Translations under genes and position numbers: made by a program
Notes under the pieces: model-generated
What the model saw: only the letters and a program-made list of their open reading frames with translations
Database searches by the model: none
Told to the model about the DNA's origin: nothing
Shown here: one piece after another, positions 42,201 to 50,415 of the stretch
How positions within the stretch are numbered: position 1 is the first letter of the stretch
Layout of the letters: every line of letters starts with the position of its first letter
IMG/VR virus record: IMGVR_UViG_3300037189_027540
Location: 1-64,000 of that record
DNA: 64,000 nt
Origin: a virus
Direction: 5' to 3' (one strand)

Positions 42201-45200
42201 TGATTAAAGATAGCGGAAAAGTTTACATCTTTGTCAGAGTAAAATCTTAAATCTGCGAAAGTAGCTGCATTAATCAGGATTCTTGAAATATTAATATTAG
42301 CATTGGCATTAATGATTGGGCCGTTATACCACGACCCATTATTTAGTGAAATAGCAGTAAAGCCTGATTTTAGTCGCTTGAACGCAAGGAACGACCAAGC
42401 GTTGATGGGCAACGATATGTTAATAAGGGTAGATTCCACTCCATTCCATGCTACCCTCAACGTTCCTGGTGCCTGTAATCTTAGCTCGAATGTCTGAGTA
42501 GTTTCGACGTTTAAGTTAGTGATATTGTTGATATCTAATGAAATGATTGCCAGTTCTGTCGAACTAGCCACTGGCCTTATGAATACCGTGAAAACCAGTT
42601 CTTCGTCTGAGAACGTAAACCCACCAAACGTGGCGGAGTGTTGGGCTCCAGTTGACGGTGGCGTGAAGCCTGTCACACCATCGAAAGTCTCAAACACACC
42701 TCCCACAGCTGCTATATCAGAGTCGTAAAAGTAATCATAAGTGTCTTGCGAGAAAGGGTAGTAGTGGTAAGGGGTATTAACATAAGGTGGCGTAGTAGTG
42801 GTTGTAGTTGATGTCGTAGTCGGACCAGGATCTCGACATGTCTCTGCATTGCCGCTACCACCACCGTATAACGTGAGTGCGTCAATAGAGCTAAGCTGAC
42901 GATCATATATCCTTAACTCGTCGAACGACCACTGCGTGGATCCACCTAGATCTAATACCATCCCGATCTTCTTCGGAGCGCCGATAGGTGTTAGTGGTCG
43001 GTAATCCCTTTGGTCGTCGACACACGCCTGTCCATTCAAGTAGAGTACGTAACGGTTGTAATGTCCATCATAGCTGATTACCAGGTGATTCCAAACACCC
43101 ACCTTCGGGCTGCTACCAAAATCACAGATAGTATATCTTGACGGCGGAAAATCATTTTTAAAATAATTTAGTAGGGGTCTACGATCTAAACCTGGTAAAA
43201 TTTGAGACACGCTAGTGACGGGGACTTTCGAACCATCTTCATTAAGGTAAGAAAGCTGCAATACAGCGTCGCTACCTGTTGTGTCAAGTTTAGCTGTCTT
43301 GAAATCAGTGTCTTTGAACCATATGCTGATGCCATAACTGTTGCCTGACCCTATCATATTACAATATGCGCAGTTTTGCCAAATCGGAATTGATTCGGAA
43401 GCTAGCGACACTATACTCAAATACCCAGCTGGATCGACAGCAGAGTTATACACTACAGCATCACCCATCAAAGATGGCGTGAAATTTATATCACCGTATG
43501 CATTGCACTGTAGCGGTGCATAAAGATTTATTCGACTAACATCCAATGCGTCATTGTCAAACGGGAATCGGTGAACCGGACACTGCACATCTCCTCCCGC
43601 AAGATATGGCCACGAATAATTTATACCGTTGCCGTAGTTGAACAGCTCTTTGGCCTTGGCTGCGAATATTAAAACATCCCAAATTACTAAACCACTTACC
43701 ATCAAAGTTTGAGCACCGGCAATATCTCTATCGTAATAAGGCGCCCATGTGCTGCCGTCGCCACCAATGTGTATGTAATTGAGATAGCCTAAAGCTCGCC
43801 TGTGGTACAAAAATTGCCAAGTTTTTTCAAACAGTATATTGTTTATACGATCAAGCATGGCGAAGGCGCTGATAGAAATTGTAGTCTGCAGATTGACAGG
43901 CCTTGCTTCGTCAATATACATGCAGATATTAAAGAAGTACCAAGTGTCTACTAGGAAATCAACATCTACTTTACCTAACCACGAACCATTATTCCCTTCA
44001 TAGAAATAAAGATAGCCATCTCCTTCTAGAATAAGTCTAAACGTCCCGGAACGAGAGCTTTCGTTACTGGGGTTACTGGCGAATGTTATGATATTTTTTA
44101 GATGCCAATCTCCTTTTACGCAATTGAACTTAACCCAGAACTGAATTGTGCCGCGTGGCGATGGCGAAAGGTTTCCGCCGCCATTAAACATAAAAGACTG
44201 CAAGCTATATGCGCGCAAGGCATGGCCGGATTCATATTTATCAAGTCTTAAAGCCACAGCTTTCAAAGAGCCATTGATGAGTGCAGCACTACCAGCAGCA
44301 CTACCAGCCACATCTAAATAATTCAAGTTTCCGTTTACGTTTGTGATGAGATCCAAATTATGGTCGAACGAGGTAATGAACGGATTGAGAGCTGAGATAC
44401 CTATGTTTGCAGCAACTCGATCGCCGATATCTCCGGCAAGAGGGAAATAATGCAAAGGTCTGGGTTCAGGTGGCTTTGTGGTGGAGGTGCCTGTGGTAGT
44501 GGTGGTAGTAGTAGTAGTGGTTGGGCAACCCAGCCCATTGACTACCCCTGCATTGTACATGGGCTCAACGTTTAAGCTATTGATCTTTAGGGAATCTGGA
44601 TTGCCGGATCCTAAACAGATTAACCTTAAATCGGAGAAAGTCAACGCAGAATCGATAGCTGTATTGCTGCCCAATTGCCATGTAGCACCAATATTGACCC
44701 ATTCTGCAGAAACTATTAAGTCAGCTGCGATTGAAATCCGTGGTATACCATTACCGTATACAGTTAACGATTTAGAGCGTTGGGAATAACGAATAGCATA
44801 ATGGCAAAGCGATGTCATTGGTAAGCCGACGCCAGCTCCAGTACTTGTAACCACTGTAGCAGAAGCGGTCCTGACAGCAAAGTCACTATATAAATCTAAT
44901 GATAATGTAAAGGTATTTCGATATAGCTTGAGCAATAGCAAGTCGCTTGTTCCCGATCTCAAAACCAATCGAGCGATAGTCTGATTTGTTAAAGAAGTAG
45001 CTCCGAAAGAGCACCAGAAGCCAACCATCCAGTCGTAGAATACGGTAGATCCTGAACTATTTCCCCATGAGGTGACTCCATCTCTATTGGTCTCTAGTAA
45101 ATTGATCGAGTTAACTGCACCGTTTGTGATGCGTGCGTCGGTCCTGTTAGTTGACGGCACGTAACTAAGGTTAGTTGGTGCAGTTATCAGAACGTTTGCA

Positions 45201-47173
45201 CCCTTAGATGCACCAGTGTCATCGAGATTGCTTTTAAAGGCCAATAAATGCATAGGACAGCGCCAATCGTCAGGCGTATATGCTGGCACATCGGTGCCGT
45301 AACCTGCATTGTATATGGCTGATATCTGAGCGTCGCTAATGAACGTTGCAAAGATCCTCAAATCAGCTAGGTCTTGTCCAATAGCGTTAGGATTTACACG
45401 TTTGCCGTCCGCAATTGGCACTCCTACGATATAACTTAAGTCAAAGTAACCACCTATTTGTAACCGTCTAGAGCCGGATTGGACACCACCTACTGCAGTT
45501 TCAAATATCTTCGTGCCGTTCTGTTTCCACACTTGAATATAGCAGTTACCGAGTTGAATTCTCAACGTTATGAAATACCACTCTGAAAACATCATCCCGG
45601 TTTGACCAGGAACTGCCTGATAGTAAAAGTCCGCTATCTTAACACTAGCTGTATTACTTGATGCATATAATTGTCCTGATATAATGCTCAAAAGAAATAT
45701 TGAATTATCATCGTAAAGCAACTGTAGAATGTGGCGATCAGGAAGAGTTTCATTTGCAACGCCGCGCAACGGGAATTTCAGCCAGAATGTAATACTACTT
45801 GCATTAAGATTAACGCCTTCGGCAACGTATTTGTAACCCTGGGTCGGATTGCTGAATGAAGAGGTAGGAGCTTTAAATCTAATTGCCCCAGTGGTGCTAT
45901 TAGTACGACTGCCAACGTATATTGCGTTCGGGTCGTAAGCAGTGTCATTTGCTATATTATTATCAGCGAAGTCTATCGAACCATTAGGGTAACCAACAGG
46001 ATAGATCGAATTTACGTCTAAAAGACGCCTTTTAAAGTCATACGCATGGACTGGTGTTGCAGATGGTGCACCGGTGGTGGTAGTCGTCGTAACCGTCGTA
46101 GTTGGAGTGATAGTGGTGGTGGGCGTAACGGTCGTAGTAGTTGTAGTGGTTGTAGTGGTTGAAGTGGTTGTAGTGGCAGCAGTGCCAAACAATCTAAACC
46201 TAGAAAGCCCTAGCACAGCGTTAGTGGCAACTGCACTCCTTATCCTCACGTACCGTGCCACGAAAGCGAATGGATAACAAGCCCAAATCCCGTAAACAGT
46301 ATTCGCAAACACAAATGTAGCGCCAGTAGACGGCACTGTCGCTAGTTTATATGTGACGCCATCAGTACTATAAAGTATATTGGCGTCATTTAGATAATTC
46401 ATGCCACCAATGCGACCCTGATCGCCAATGCCACCAACAATCGGCGCTACACATGTCTGTCCGCTAGGTGCGACTTCTAAACTTGTAATATTGAAATTAG
46501 AGCCCAAATCGAAATTTATCCAAGCGGATTCATTAGCATTAGCTAGCCCGAAAGCCGCCCAACCGGTGCTGGCATCTCCGTCAGTCAGCTTTGCCAATGA
46601 AATAGTCGGTTGCGACTTATCAATATTAAAGCAAGCTCGTAACTTCGCATCGGTACCTGTGTAGGTGGTTCGGTAGAAGTCGAAAGCTGAGATCGCTAAA
46701 GCAGTCCCAGTGCAACTCACGTTCGATATCGATTCGAATACTAGTTCTACTGATTCTAAAGAAAGAGGATATTGATTGGTCGCTATGCTGAACTGCCAAG
46801 TGACGTTGGGGTTCAAATCACCACTGTTTATAAGTTGAGCGTAATAAGTCGGGACTATAGCCGGTTGGTAAGTGCCACTGATCCAATTAGTGCCCGGTCC
46901 TGGCTGCGAAGCGCCAATCCCAGGGCCGGTAAACTCAAAAACTAGATCGGAGTTATTAAAATTCGAACCACTCAGCCCGTTTAGTATAGTACTGAGTCCC
47001 GAAGACAGGTCCGTGATAGTGGAAGAGACCCCGCCCTTGCCAGACATCTTTGTATACTTAACATATACTCTACTGATACCTGAGGTAGGTACACCCGTCG
47101 GGGTGACGAAGCTATTCCGAGCATTTTCGGTGCCTAACTGACTTGCACCAAGAAGTGTAAATTTATATATCAT
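39269..47173 (-). CDS. Giant LamG-module adhesin with discoidin-like domain, about 2634 aa
   Basis: After a 150-residue N-terminal region comes an F5/8 type C (discoidin-like) domain (KLTDGDASTGWAAF, AWINFDLGSNFNITSLEV, YVRIRSAV). Nine LamG-like modules follow, starting near 46040, 45250, 44455, 43575, 42765, 42140, 41435, 40750 and 39945 with openings such as VHHYRFNNTTYDSWG or THYWKFDRNTYDYY and endings like YNAGAGTE. Thr-rich linkers join several modules, and a (Gly-Thr)n run sits inside module 8. The protein ends in TTVSPTTTTTAAP. I start at ATG 47173, overlapping the upstream stop (TAATG). It is a likely tail-fibre or surface adhesin of modular origin. Confidence 0.8.
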   Translation of the reverse strand: MIYKFTLLGASQLGTENARNSFVTPTGVPTSGISRVYVKYTKMSGKGGVSSTITDLSSGLSTILNGLSGSNFNNSDLVFEFTGPGIGASQPGPGTNWISGTYQPAIVPTYYAQLINSGDLNPNVTWQFSIATNQYPLSLESVELVFESISNVSCTGTALAISAFDFYRTTYTGTDAKLRACFNIDKSQPTISLAKLTDGDASTGWAAFGLANANESAWINFDLGSNFNITSLEVAPSGQTCVAPIVGGIGDQGRIGGMNYLNDANILYSTDGVTYKLATVPSTGATFVFANTVYGIWACYPFAFVARYVRIRSAVATNAVLGLSRFRLFGTAATTTTSTTTTTTTTTTVTPTTTITPTTTVTTTTTTGAPSATPVHAYDFKRRLLDVNSIYPVGYPNGSIDFADNNIANDTAYDPNAIYVGSRTNSTTGAIRFKAPTSSFSNPTQGYKYVAEGVNLNASSITFWLKFPLRGVANETLPDRHILQLLYDDNSIFLLSIISGQLYASSNTASVKIADFYYQAVPGQTGMMFSEWYFITLRIQLGNCYIQVWKQNGTKIFETAVGGVQSGSRRLQIGGYFDLSYIVGVPIADGKRVNPNAIGQDLADLRIFATFISDAQISAIYNAGYGTDVPAYTPDDWRCPMHLLAFKSNLDDTGASKGANVLITAPTNLSYVPSTNRTDARITNGAVNSINLLETNRDGVTSWGNSSGSTVFYDWMVGFWCSFGATSLTNQTIARLVLRSGTSDLLLLKLYRNTFTLSLDLYSDFAVRTASATVVTSTGAGVGLPMTSLCHYAIRYSQRSKSLTVYGNGIPRISIAADLIVSAEWVNIGATWQLGSNTAIDSALTFSDLRLICLGSGNPDSLKINSLNVEPMYNAGVVNGLGCPTTTTTTTTTTGTSTTKPPEPRPLHYFPLAGDIGDRVAANIGISALNPFITSFDHNLDLITNVNGNLNYLDVAGSAAGSAALINGSLKAVALRLDKYESGHALRAYSLQSFMFNGGGNLSPSPRGTIQFWVKFNCVKGDWHLKNIITFASNPSNESSRSGTFRLILEGDGYLYFYEGNNGSWLGKVDVDFLVDTWYFFNICMYIDEARPVNLQTTISISAFAMLDRINNILFEKTWQFLYHRRALGYLNYIHIGGDGSTWAPYYDRDIAGAQTLMVSGLVIWDVLIFAAKAKELFNYGNGINYSWPYLAGGDVQCPVHRFPFDNDALDVSRINLYAPLQCNAYGDINFTPSLMGDAVVYNSAVDPAGYLSIVSLASESIPIWQNCAYCNMIGSGNSYGISIWFKDTDFKTAKLDTTGSDAVLQLSYLNEDGSKVPVTSVSQILPGLDRRPLLNYFKNDFPPSRYTICDFGSSPKVGVWNHLVISYDGHYNRYVLYLNGQACVDDQRDYRPLTPIGAPKKIGMVLDLGGSTQWSFDELRIYDRQLSSIDALTLYGGGSGNAETCRDPGPTTTSTTTTTTPPYVNTPYHYYPFSQDTYDYFYDSDIAAVGGVFETFDGVTGFTPPSTGAQHSATFGGFTFSDEELVFTVFIRPVASSTELAIISLDINNITNLNVETTQTFELRLQAPGTLRVAWNGVESTLINISLPINAWSFLAFKRLKSGFTAISLNNGSWYNGPIINANANINISRILINAATFADLRFYSDKDVNFSAIFNQGKPKPLTVFNWRYQYKNPIHHYKCDGTAIDKIYGLDLAAGASTSYSAGAPKLGGQSLRVGGSVSYDVAFNANTGPVPGGVISNAGGQGDYGYAFWLDWGQDTYSGKITSQESTTTIWFSLQVLRTATDATLSLSVVNFFGTTVTTSIYVTPLSTLPKWTHVAFRYNSLNEVLFAYIDAVCVATTAVLIRPIANLQAIQQTLYLGSSATVGAMPQVNFNDYRIYMFLRGQDVAKLFEGTYESYAPTFPPTTDQVHHYRFNNTTYDSWGNQDLVPISNGGYGITYVNRTFAGVSQPCGARFRAINTEYAWYNVSSSGNWLSAGLSSFTVAGWFRIDSNPPLNQATGTILFIRSQVAEVDDIHVFYDQQNVYCNSATIIFGWPQNTWTFISIQRVGNAISIAINQGTSTSIPLTAEDRAMSFGDFILGGAPVNVATEATYQFGNVSISDVVVYKAIVDLSSYYNLGLGTFSDSWGEDAALWYCGPHQYKLNSSGEDSNGYLPLTIGVGTSFNAGKINNALTVNGSEYYDATKNAVAAGAAGAPFNTLGNNFSIAFWAKWQDTFILGGTLLTTFDSSIGSAKPTISLATAPQNATGTGTGTGTGTGTGTGTGTGTGTGPNVPAWEVTIMDSGGTEDVVTIALDLAESQFSDTWTHYALTYNNGNFTAYLDSKVVGSYGVNRANINPNTLVLGAASGSMPSVAFDDVRTFSNTLTGWDVAELYNAGAGTEDSCNGTTTTTTPAPTTAPPPIPLTYLTHYWKFDRNTYDYYAVINSTGGQDWLSSGLTAFEVGKINYAISTSSTYLSSLIYDCNFFSLLPRASYSWAMWLRVNADSNGTILANEGTLDLNINYVQNGVGYDLRFGTETFKAGLSYGVWYSLVISTIYNGTTINTSCYVNDNPPVSYAVFSTSHTLATVFLGRSLDLQSFSSISVCELRFYETYLTTSDAFSFYSFGNGYSIPCNDPTTITTVSPTTTTTAAP
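40359..40424 (-). repeat. Hexanucleotide tandem repeat (CCAGTG)11
   Basis: Eleven perfect copies of CCAGTG (plus strand) followed by one imperfect copy encode a (Gly-Thr)n stretch on the minus strand within LamG module 8 of the giant adhesin. The perfect copies indicate recent expansion. Copy change would alter loop length without breaking the frame. Confidence 0.9.
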
Positions 47174-47403
47174 TAGTTTGCAGTCTTCCAAACCTTTAGG
47201 CCAGGTTTATTGCCCGGTACTTTCACATATAACGTGTTAAGCACCGCATGATAGTAATAATCATCGCGATATGTATTAGGGTCTGGTTCGAAAGCCGTAA
47301 TATTCACCATTTTTACACCGAATGGCTGCTGTAACCATACAGTATGGCCAATTGATGATTGTTGGTTACGTATGCTAAGAATAGTCTCAATTTGAGTAGA
47401 CAC
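47173..47403 (-). CDS. Hypothetical small virion-type protein, 76 aa
   Basis: A small protein ahead of the giant adhesin gene on the same strand, sharing TAATG with its start, so the two are translationally coupled. Sequence features are limited: a Tyr-rich middle (DPNTYRDDYYYHAVL) and a basic C-terminus (KPGLKVWKTAN). The start is GTG 47403. It may be an adaptor or chaperone for the adhesin by position only. Confidence 0.55.
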   Translation of the reverse strand: MSTQIETILSIRNQQSSIGHTVWLQQPFGVKMVNITAFEPDPNTYRDDYYYHAVLNTLYVKVPGNKPGLKVWKTAN

Positions 47404-47450
47404 TGATAATCTCGCAACCGGTAATCTATTATATGTAAATTTGGCGGAGC

Positions 47451-47460
47451 GAATATATAA
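47451..47460 (+). promoter_or_regulatory. Candidate promoter box GAATATATAA
   Basis: Same ten bases as at 4263, here 32 nt upstream of ATG 47493 in the divergent gap between adhesin and sigma-factor operons. Inferred promoter for the sigma operon. Confidence 0.35.
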
Positions 47461-47492
47461 TTAATAAGTTAATATTGTACAAGTTAGCCAAT

Positions 47493-47741
47493 ATGGATAG
47501 AAGCTTTATGCAGCGTCCAATGTTTAATGTCTGCGAACCGTTTTTGGACGTTTACGTCGTACAGTTGAACGTAGAAATGAAGGATATGCTACTAGACGTA
47601 TTAGACCAATGTGGTGTATTAGAGAAAGAACTATATGCTTTTAAAAGGTCGTTGCAAAACCCAACTGCCAGTCGTGAACTCCGCACTCAAAAAAAACGCA
47701 GAGAATCTAACGAAGAACGTAACGACGATTGGTCTACGTGA
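47493..47741 (+). CDS. Small protein upstream of and overlapping the sigma factor gene
   Basis: The frame gives about 82 residues: a hydrophobic-aromatic start (FNVCEPFLDVYVVQLNVEMK), a helix, and a basic tail (RELRTQKKRRESNEERNDDW). Its last 107 nt overlap the sigma factor frame and contain a run of eight A (47689-47696). Either it is a separate small protein, or it is the true N-terminus of the sigma factor joined through a frameshift at the A run. The start is uncertain (ATG 47493 or TTG 47475), without a clear ribosome site. Confidence 0.5.
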   Translation: MDRSFMQRPMFNVCEPFLDVYVVQLNVEMKDMLLDVLDQCGVLEKELYAFKRSLQNPTASRELRTQKKRRESNEERNDDWST

Positions 47742-48576
47742 GCACTTCGAAAGAATAAGCTTGATCCGTGGCGTCCTACGTATGGATTTGAACTTCTACA
47801 CCAATCAGTCTCCGATCTCGGACGAAACACTCCTTAATCATCGGTTTTGTGATACTGACTTTAAAATAGACAGAAACGCTACAGAGCATGCTATATTCAC
47901 AGCGCAAGGCGAAAAGATCGCCTTCCTGAAATATAACATCTACCGAAAGCAATTGAGAGAAGCATTATTTAGGGAGGACATAGATTTCGTAGAATTATCC
48001 ACGCTCAAGCACACATACGACGATCTTAGGCATATGATAGCTTCCTGCTATGCGAGTCTTGCACATTTCGCCACTACCAAATACGAAAGCCAACGTACCA
48101 GGAACGCCACATATGAAGATGAATACGAGATGTGCTGCTTAACATTGATGCGATCGATCGATCTTTATAACCCCGCCCTCGGATTTAGATTTTCCACCTA
48201 CGTAATGAAAGGGATGTTGCAGAACCTTTATAGCAAAGTCCATAGCAATAGATCTAACATCATGAAAGTCTGGAATAAGACCTCTTCCTGGGATTGCGAA
48301 TATGGTCAAGAGACTAACATTTCAGATTATGACTGGCGGAAAATAGATCTCAAAGCAGATTGCAAAGACCTCGTAAATTATGGATTCAAGAATCTAACGC
48401 CAAATCAGCAGCATGTTGTAATATACCGCTTCGGCTTAGGGGTGACGCCTAGGACGTTGGAAGAGATCTCACAGCAATTAGGCGTTACTAGGGAACGAGT
48501 TAGGCAAATCGAAAGCAAGGCAATCAGAACGTTGCAATTGACATGTGAAAAATTCAGGGAGGCGATCCATGATTGA
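47635..48576 (+). CDS. RNA polymerase sigma-70 family factor
   Basis: Directs host RNA polymerase to phage promoters. Region 2 is visible around ATYEDEYEMCCLTLMRSIDL and GFRFSTYVMKGMLQNLYSKV (about residues 150-195). Region 4 is classical: LTPNQQHVVIYRFGL, then TLEEISQQLGVTRERVRQIE and SKAIRTLQL (about 253-300), a helix-turn-helix close to that of primary sigma factors. Region 3 is shortened. The start is uncertain because the frame begins at ATG 47635 inside the upstream gene. It ends overlapping the methyltransferase ATG, so it leads an operon of four genes. Confidence 0.85.
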   Translation: MLLKGRCKTQLPVVNSALKKNAENLTKNVTTIGLREHFERISLIRGVLRMDLNFYTNQSPISDETLLNHRFCDTDFKIDRNATEHAIFTAQGEKIAFLKYNIYRKQLREALFREDIDFVELSTLKHTYDDLRHMIASCYASLAHFATTKYESQRTRNATYEDEYEMCCLTLMRSIDLYNPALGFRFSTYVMKGMLQNLYSKVHSNRSNIMKVWNKTSSWDCEYGQETNISDYDWRKIDLKADCKDLVNYGFKNLTPNQQHVVIYRFGLGVTPRTLEEISQQLGVTRERVRQIESKAIRTLQLTCEKFREAIHD

Positions 48577-49459
48577 TGAACTGCAAGCGCTACGCCAATC
48601 CATACATCACAATTTAGTCACATTGGACGAATTAATTCGACGGTTAGAAGCACCCATCAAGCCGACTATTATTGAATCAGCATGGCCTGATCTTCTAGAT
48701 CCCGAGTGGCCAGCTGCTTGGCCCCAACATCTTATTTCTGATTGTCATACTCTACAAGAGAAGACTTATCGAGCCATACAGATTGCGTCTAGCTACGATA
48801 TAGCTCTGCTAAAAGATTATAGGATCTTAGACTTTGGCTGCGGAGATGGTCTAGTAGCAAATGAATTAGTTAAGCGCGGAGCGTCTGCCGTATGTGCCTA
48901 TGACATTGCACCTGATAAAGCTTGGGACGGCATCGATAATTCCAAGATCACATTTATCACCGATCTAGAATCAGTGCTAGTTAACGCTCCGTATAACACG
49001 ATTATCTTGCACGACGTTATCGATCATGTGCCGTCAAGCACTTTGGAGCCAGCATTAAAACAAATTTTGGACGTATGCGCTAACGACGTTCGATTAATAA
49101 TCACAGCTCATCCATTTACTAGTCGCCATGGCGGCCATTTATACGATGCAAAAAATTTGGCTTACCTACAACTGTTGTATAGTGAAGACGAGCTTGCATC
49201 TAAACAAATCAGATGCCCATACAACAACCGCTGGTCTAGGCCGCAAGCAGCTTACGAGAACGTGTTTAAGCGCCTAGGCTTAAACATCATGCGCAAAGAG
49301 GTAGATGTAGACCAGTTAGAGCCTTGGATTGTGAATAGGTTACTACCAATTATTGTTAAGCGAATCTACGATAACCAGATCTCTACGGATCAAGCAGAGA
49401 AAATCTTATCAGTATCATGGGTCCAATATCTATTGGGCACTGGAGCTAAAAATGAATAA
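48569..49459 (+). CDS. Class I SAM-dependent methyltransferase, 296 aa
   Basis: ILDFGCGDGLVANELVKRGA (about residues 82-101) is a canonical SAM-binding motif I, followed by CAYDIAPDK (motif II) and NTIILHDVIDHVPSSTLEPA (motif IV and post-motif helix), the layout of Methyltransf_11-like enzymes. A C-terminal region of about 80 residues follows. ATG 48569 has GGGAGG seven nt upstream and overlaps the sigma stop. The acceptor is unknown; the fold suggests a small molecule or glycan rather than DNA. Confidence 0.8.
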   Translation: MIDELQALRQSIHHNLVTLDELIRRLEAPIKPTIIESAWPDLLDPEWPAAWPQHLISDCHTLQEKTYRAIQIASSYDIALLKDYRILDFGCGDGLVANELVKRGASAVCAYDIAPDKAWDGIDNSKITFITDLESVLVNAPYNTIILHDVIDHVPSSTLEPALKQILDVCANDVRLIITAHPFTSRHGGHLYDAKNLAYLQLLYSEDELASKQIRCPYNNRWSRPQAAYENVFKRLGLNIMRKEVDVDQLEPWIVNRLLPIIVKRIYDNQISTDQAEKILSVSWVQYLLGTGAKNE

Positions 49460-49817
49460 TTCTTTCAACGTGCTAATCTTAAAATTATTCGAAGCAAGGC
49501 AAATAGCGCACCTTGCACACTTTGCTACCAAGTCATTTTCTAAACACGAGGCTCTAGATGTCTTTTACACACAATTGCTACCGCTGATTGATGAATTAGT
49601 AGAAGTGTATCAAGGCGAATTTGGCTTGATCGAACTTGCTAGTATCTCACCAGCGCAATTGTCGCAAGAGATGGCTCCGTACTTGCGACAATTGGCTAAG
49701 CAATTGAAATCAGCCAATCAAAACTTATCTGGCTCTTATTCTTACTACGCTAATATTATCGATGAAATAACGGCTTTAGTCTACCGGACGGTTTATAAAT
49801 TAGAAAACCTTGGCTAA
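49452..49817 (+). CDS. DUF5856-like helical protein, 121 aa
   Basis: The segment ARQIAHLAHFATKSFSKHEA followed by LDVFYTQLLPLIDELVEVYQGEFG resembles a small helical family found in T4-like marine phages (DUF5856-like), whose pattern of His and acidic residues across helices recalls ferritin-like bundles. Function is unknown. ATG 49452 has GGAG six nt upstream and overlaps the methyltransferase stop. The next gene starts within its own stop (TAATG), so translation is coupled. Confidence 0.6.
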   Translation: MNNSFNVLILKLFEARQIAHLAHFATKSFSKHEALDVFYTQLLPLIDELVEVYQGEFGLIELASISPAQLSQEMAPYLRQLAKQLKSANQNLSGSYSYYANIIDEITALVYRTVYKLENLG

Positions 49818-50104
49818 TGTTACAGCTAACCAACTCGATTTACAGCTTAGCGATAAAGAAGCGCCTAGACGCATTGTATACCAGTGATGTTACCACTCAG
49901 GCCGCATTTGACTTTATTAAAAGACATATTCCAGATGGCTTTGCAATATTTCCACTATCTTGCGAGGACTTTGTAATATACGATAGTGGAAATGGCAAGG
50001 CGTCAAGCGTATTAATCACGGCATCTGATCTTGATAGGCCAGATTTCGATAGTTGGATAATAGCTTATGTGCTTGATGCTGCCTCCTCGTCATCATCTAG
50101 ATAG
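49817..50104 (+). CDS. Hypothetical protein with Ser-rich tail, 95 aa
   Basis: A small soluble alpha/beta protein (DFIKRHIPDGFAIFPLSCED, SSVLITASDLDRPDFDSWII) with a C-terminus AASSSSSR that is created by reading the TCATCA repeat of the convergent acidic gene from the other side. The two genes overlap by 40 nt. It starts inside the preceding stop (TAATG). No family is recognised. Confidence 0.6.
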   Translation: MLQLTNSIYSLAIKKRLDALYTSDVTTQAAFDFIKRHIPDGFAIFPLSCEDFVIYDSGNGKASSVLITASDLDRPDFDSWIIAYVLDAASSSSSR

Positions 50105-50391
50105 TCAAAATACTCGTCCTCATCATCTTCGTCGTCGTCATCATCATCTTCGTCATCATCTTCGTCGTCATCGTCATAATCCTCGTCATCGTCATAATCT
50201 TCGTCATCGTCCTCATCTTCATCATCTTCTTCTTCATCGTCGTAGTCGTCCTCATCATCAAGATCGTCGCTGTCACCGAATCCATCTAGATCGTCGTCAT
50301 CGATGTCAATATTACAAACAGCGATGTCTGACCATTTGGTGCAGCACGGGTCAATTATAGAGTAGCTAATTTGGAACGCATCATAAACCAT
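50065..50391 (-). CDS. Extremely acidic Asp/Glu-tail protein, 108 aa
   Basis: After about 30 ordinary residues (MVYDAFQISYSIIDPCCTKW) the protein becomes almost pure Asp/Glu with regular Tyr (DEDYDDDEDYDDDDEDDDED) for some 65 residues. Such acidic tails are known in nucleic-acid mimics and chaperones for basic proteins; which applies here is open. ATG 50391 has GGAG six nt upstream. The coding DNA is a degenerate GAT/GAC/GAA repeat that could expand or contract without loss of frame. Confidence 0.65.
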   Translation of the reverse strand: MVYDAFQISYSIIDPCCTKWSDIAVCNIDIDDDDLDGFGDSDDLDDEDDYDDEEEDDEDEDDDEDYDDDEDYDDDDEDDDEDDDDDDEDDEDEYFDYLDDDEEAASST

Positions 50392-50415
50392 ATTAGTCTC
50401 CACTTAGGGGTCACT

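Noticed and set aside
46074-46277. Val-rich plus-strand frame resembling a membrane protein
   Set aside because: It is the antisense of a Thr-rich linker in the giant adhesin.
50067-50360. His/Arg-rich plus-strand frame resembling a metal- or nucleic-acid-binding protein
   Set aside because: It is the antisense of the Asp/Glu repeat gene, which has a proper start, a ribosome site and a globular N-terminus.
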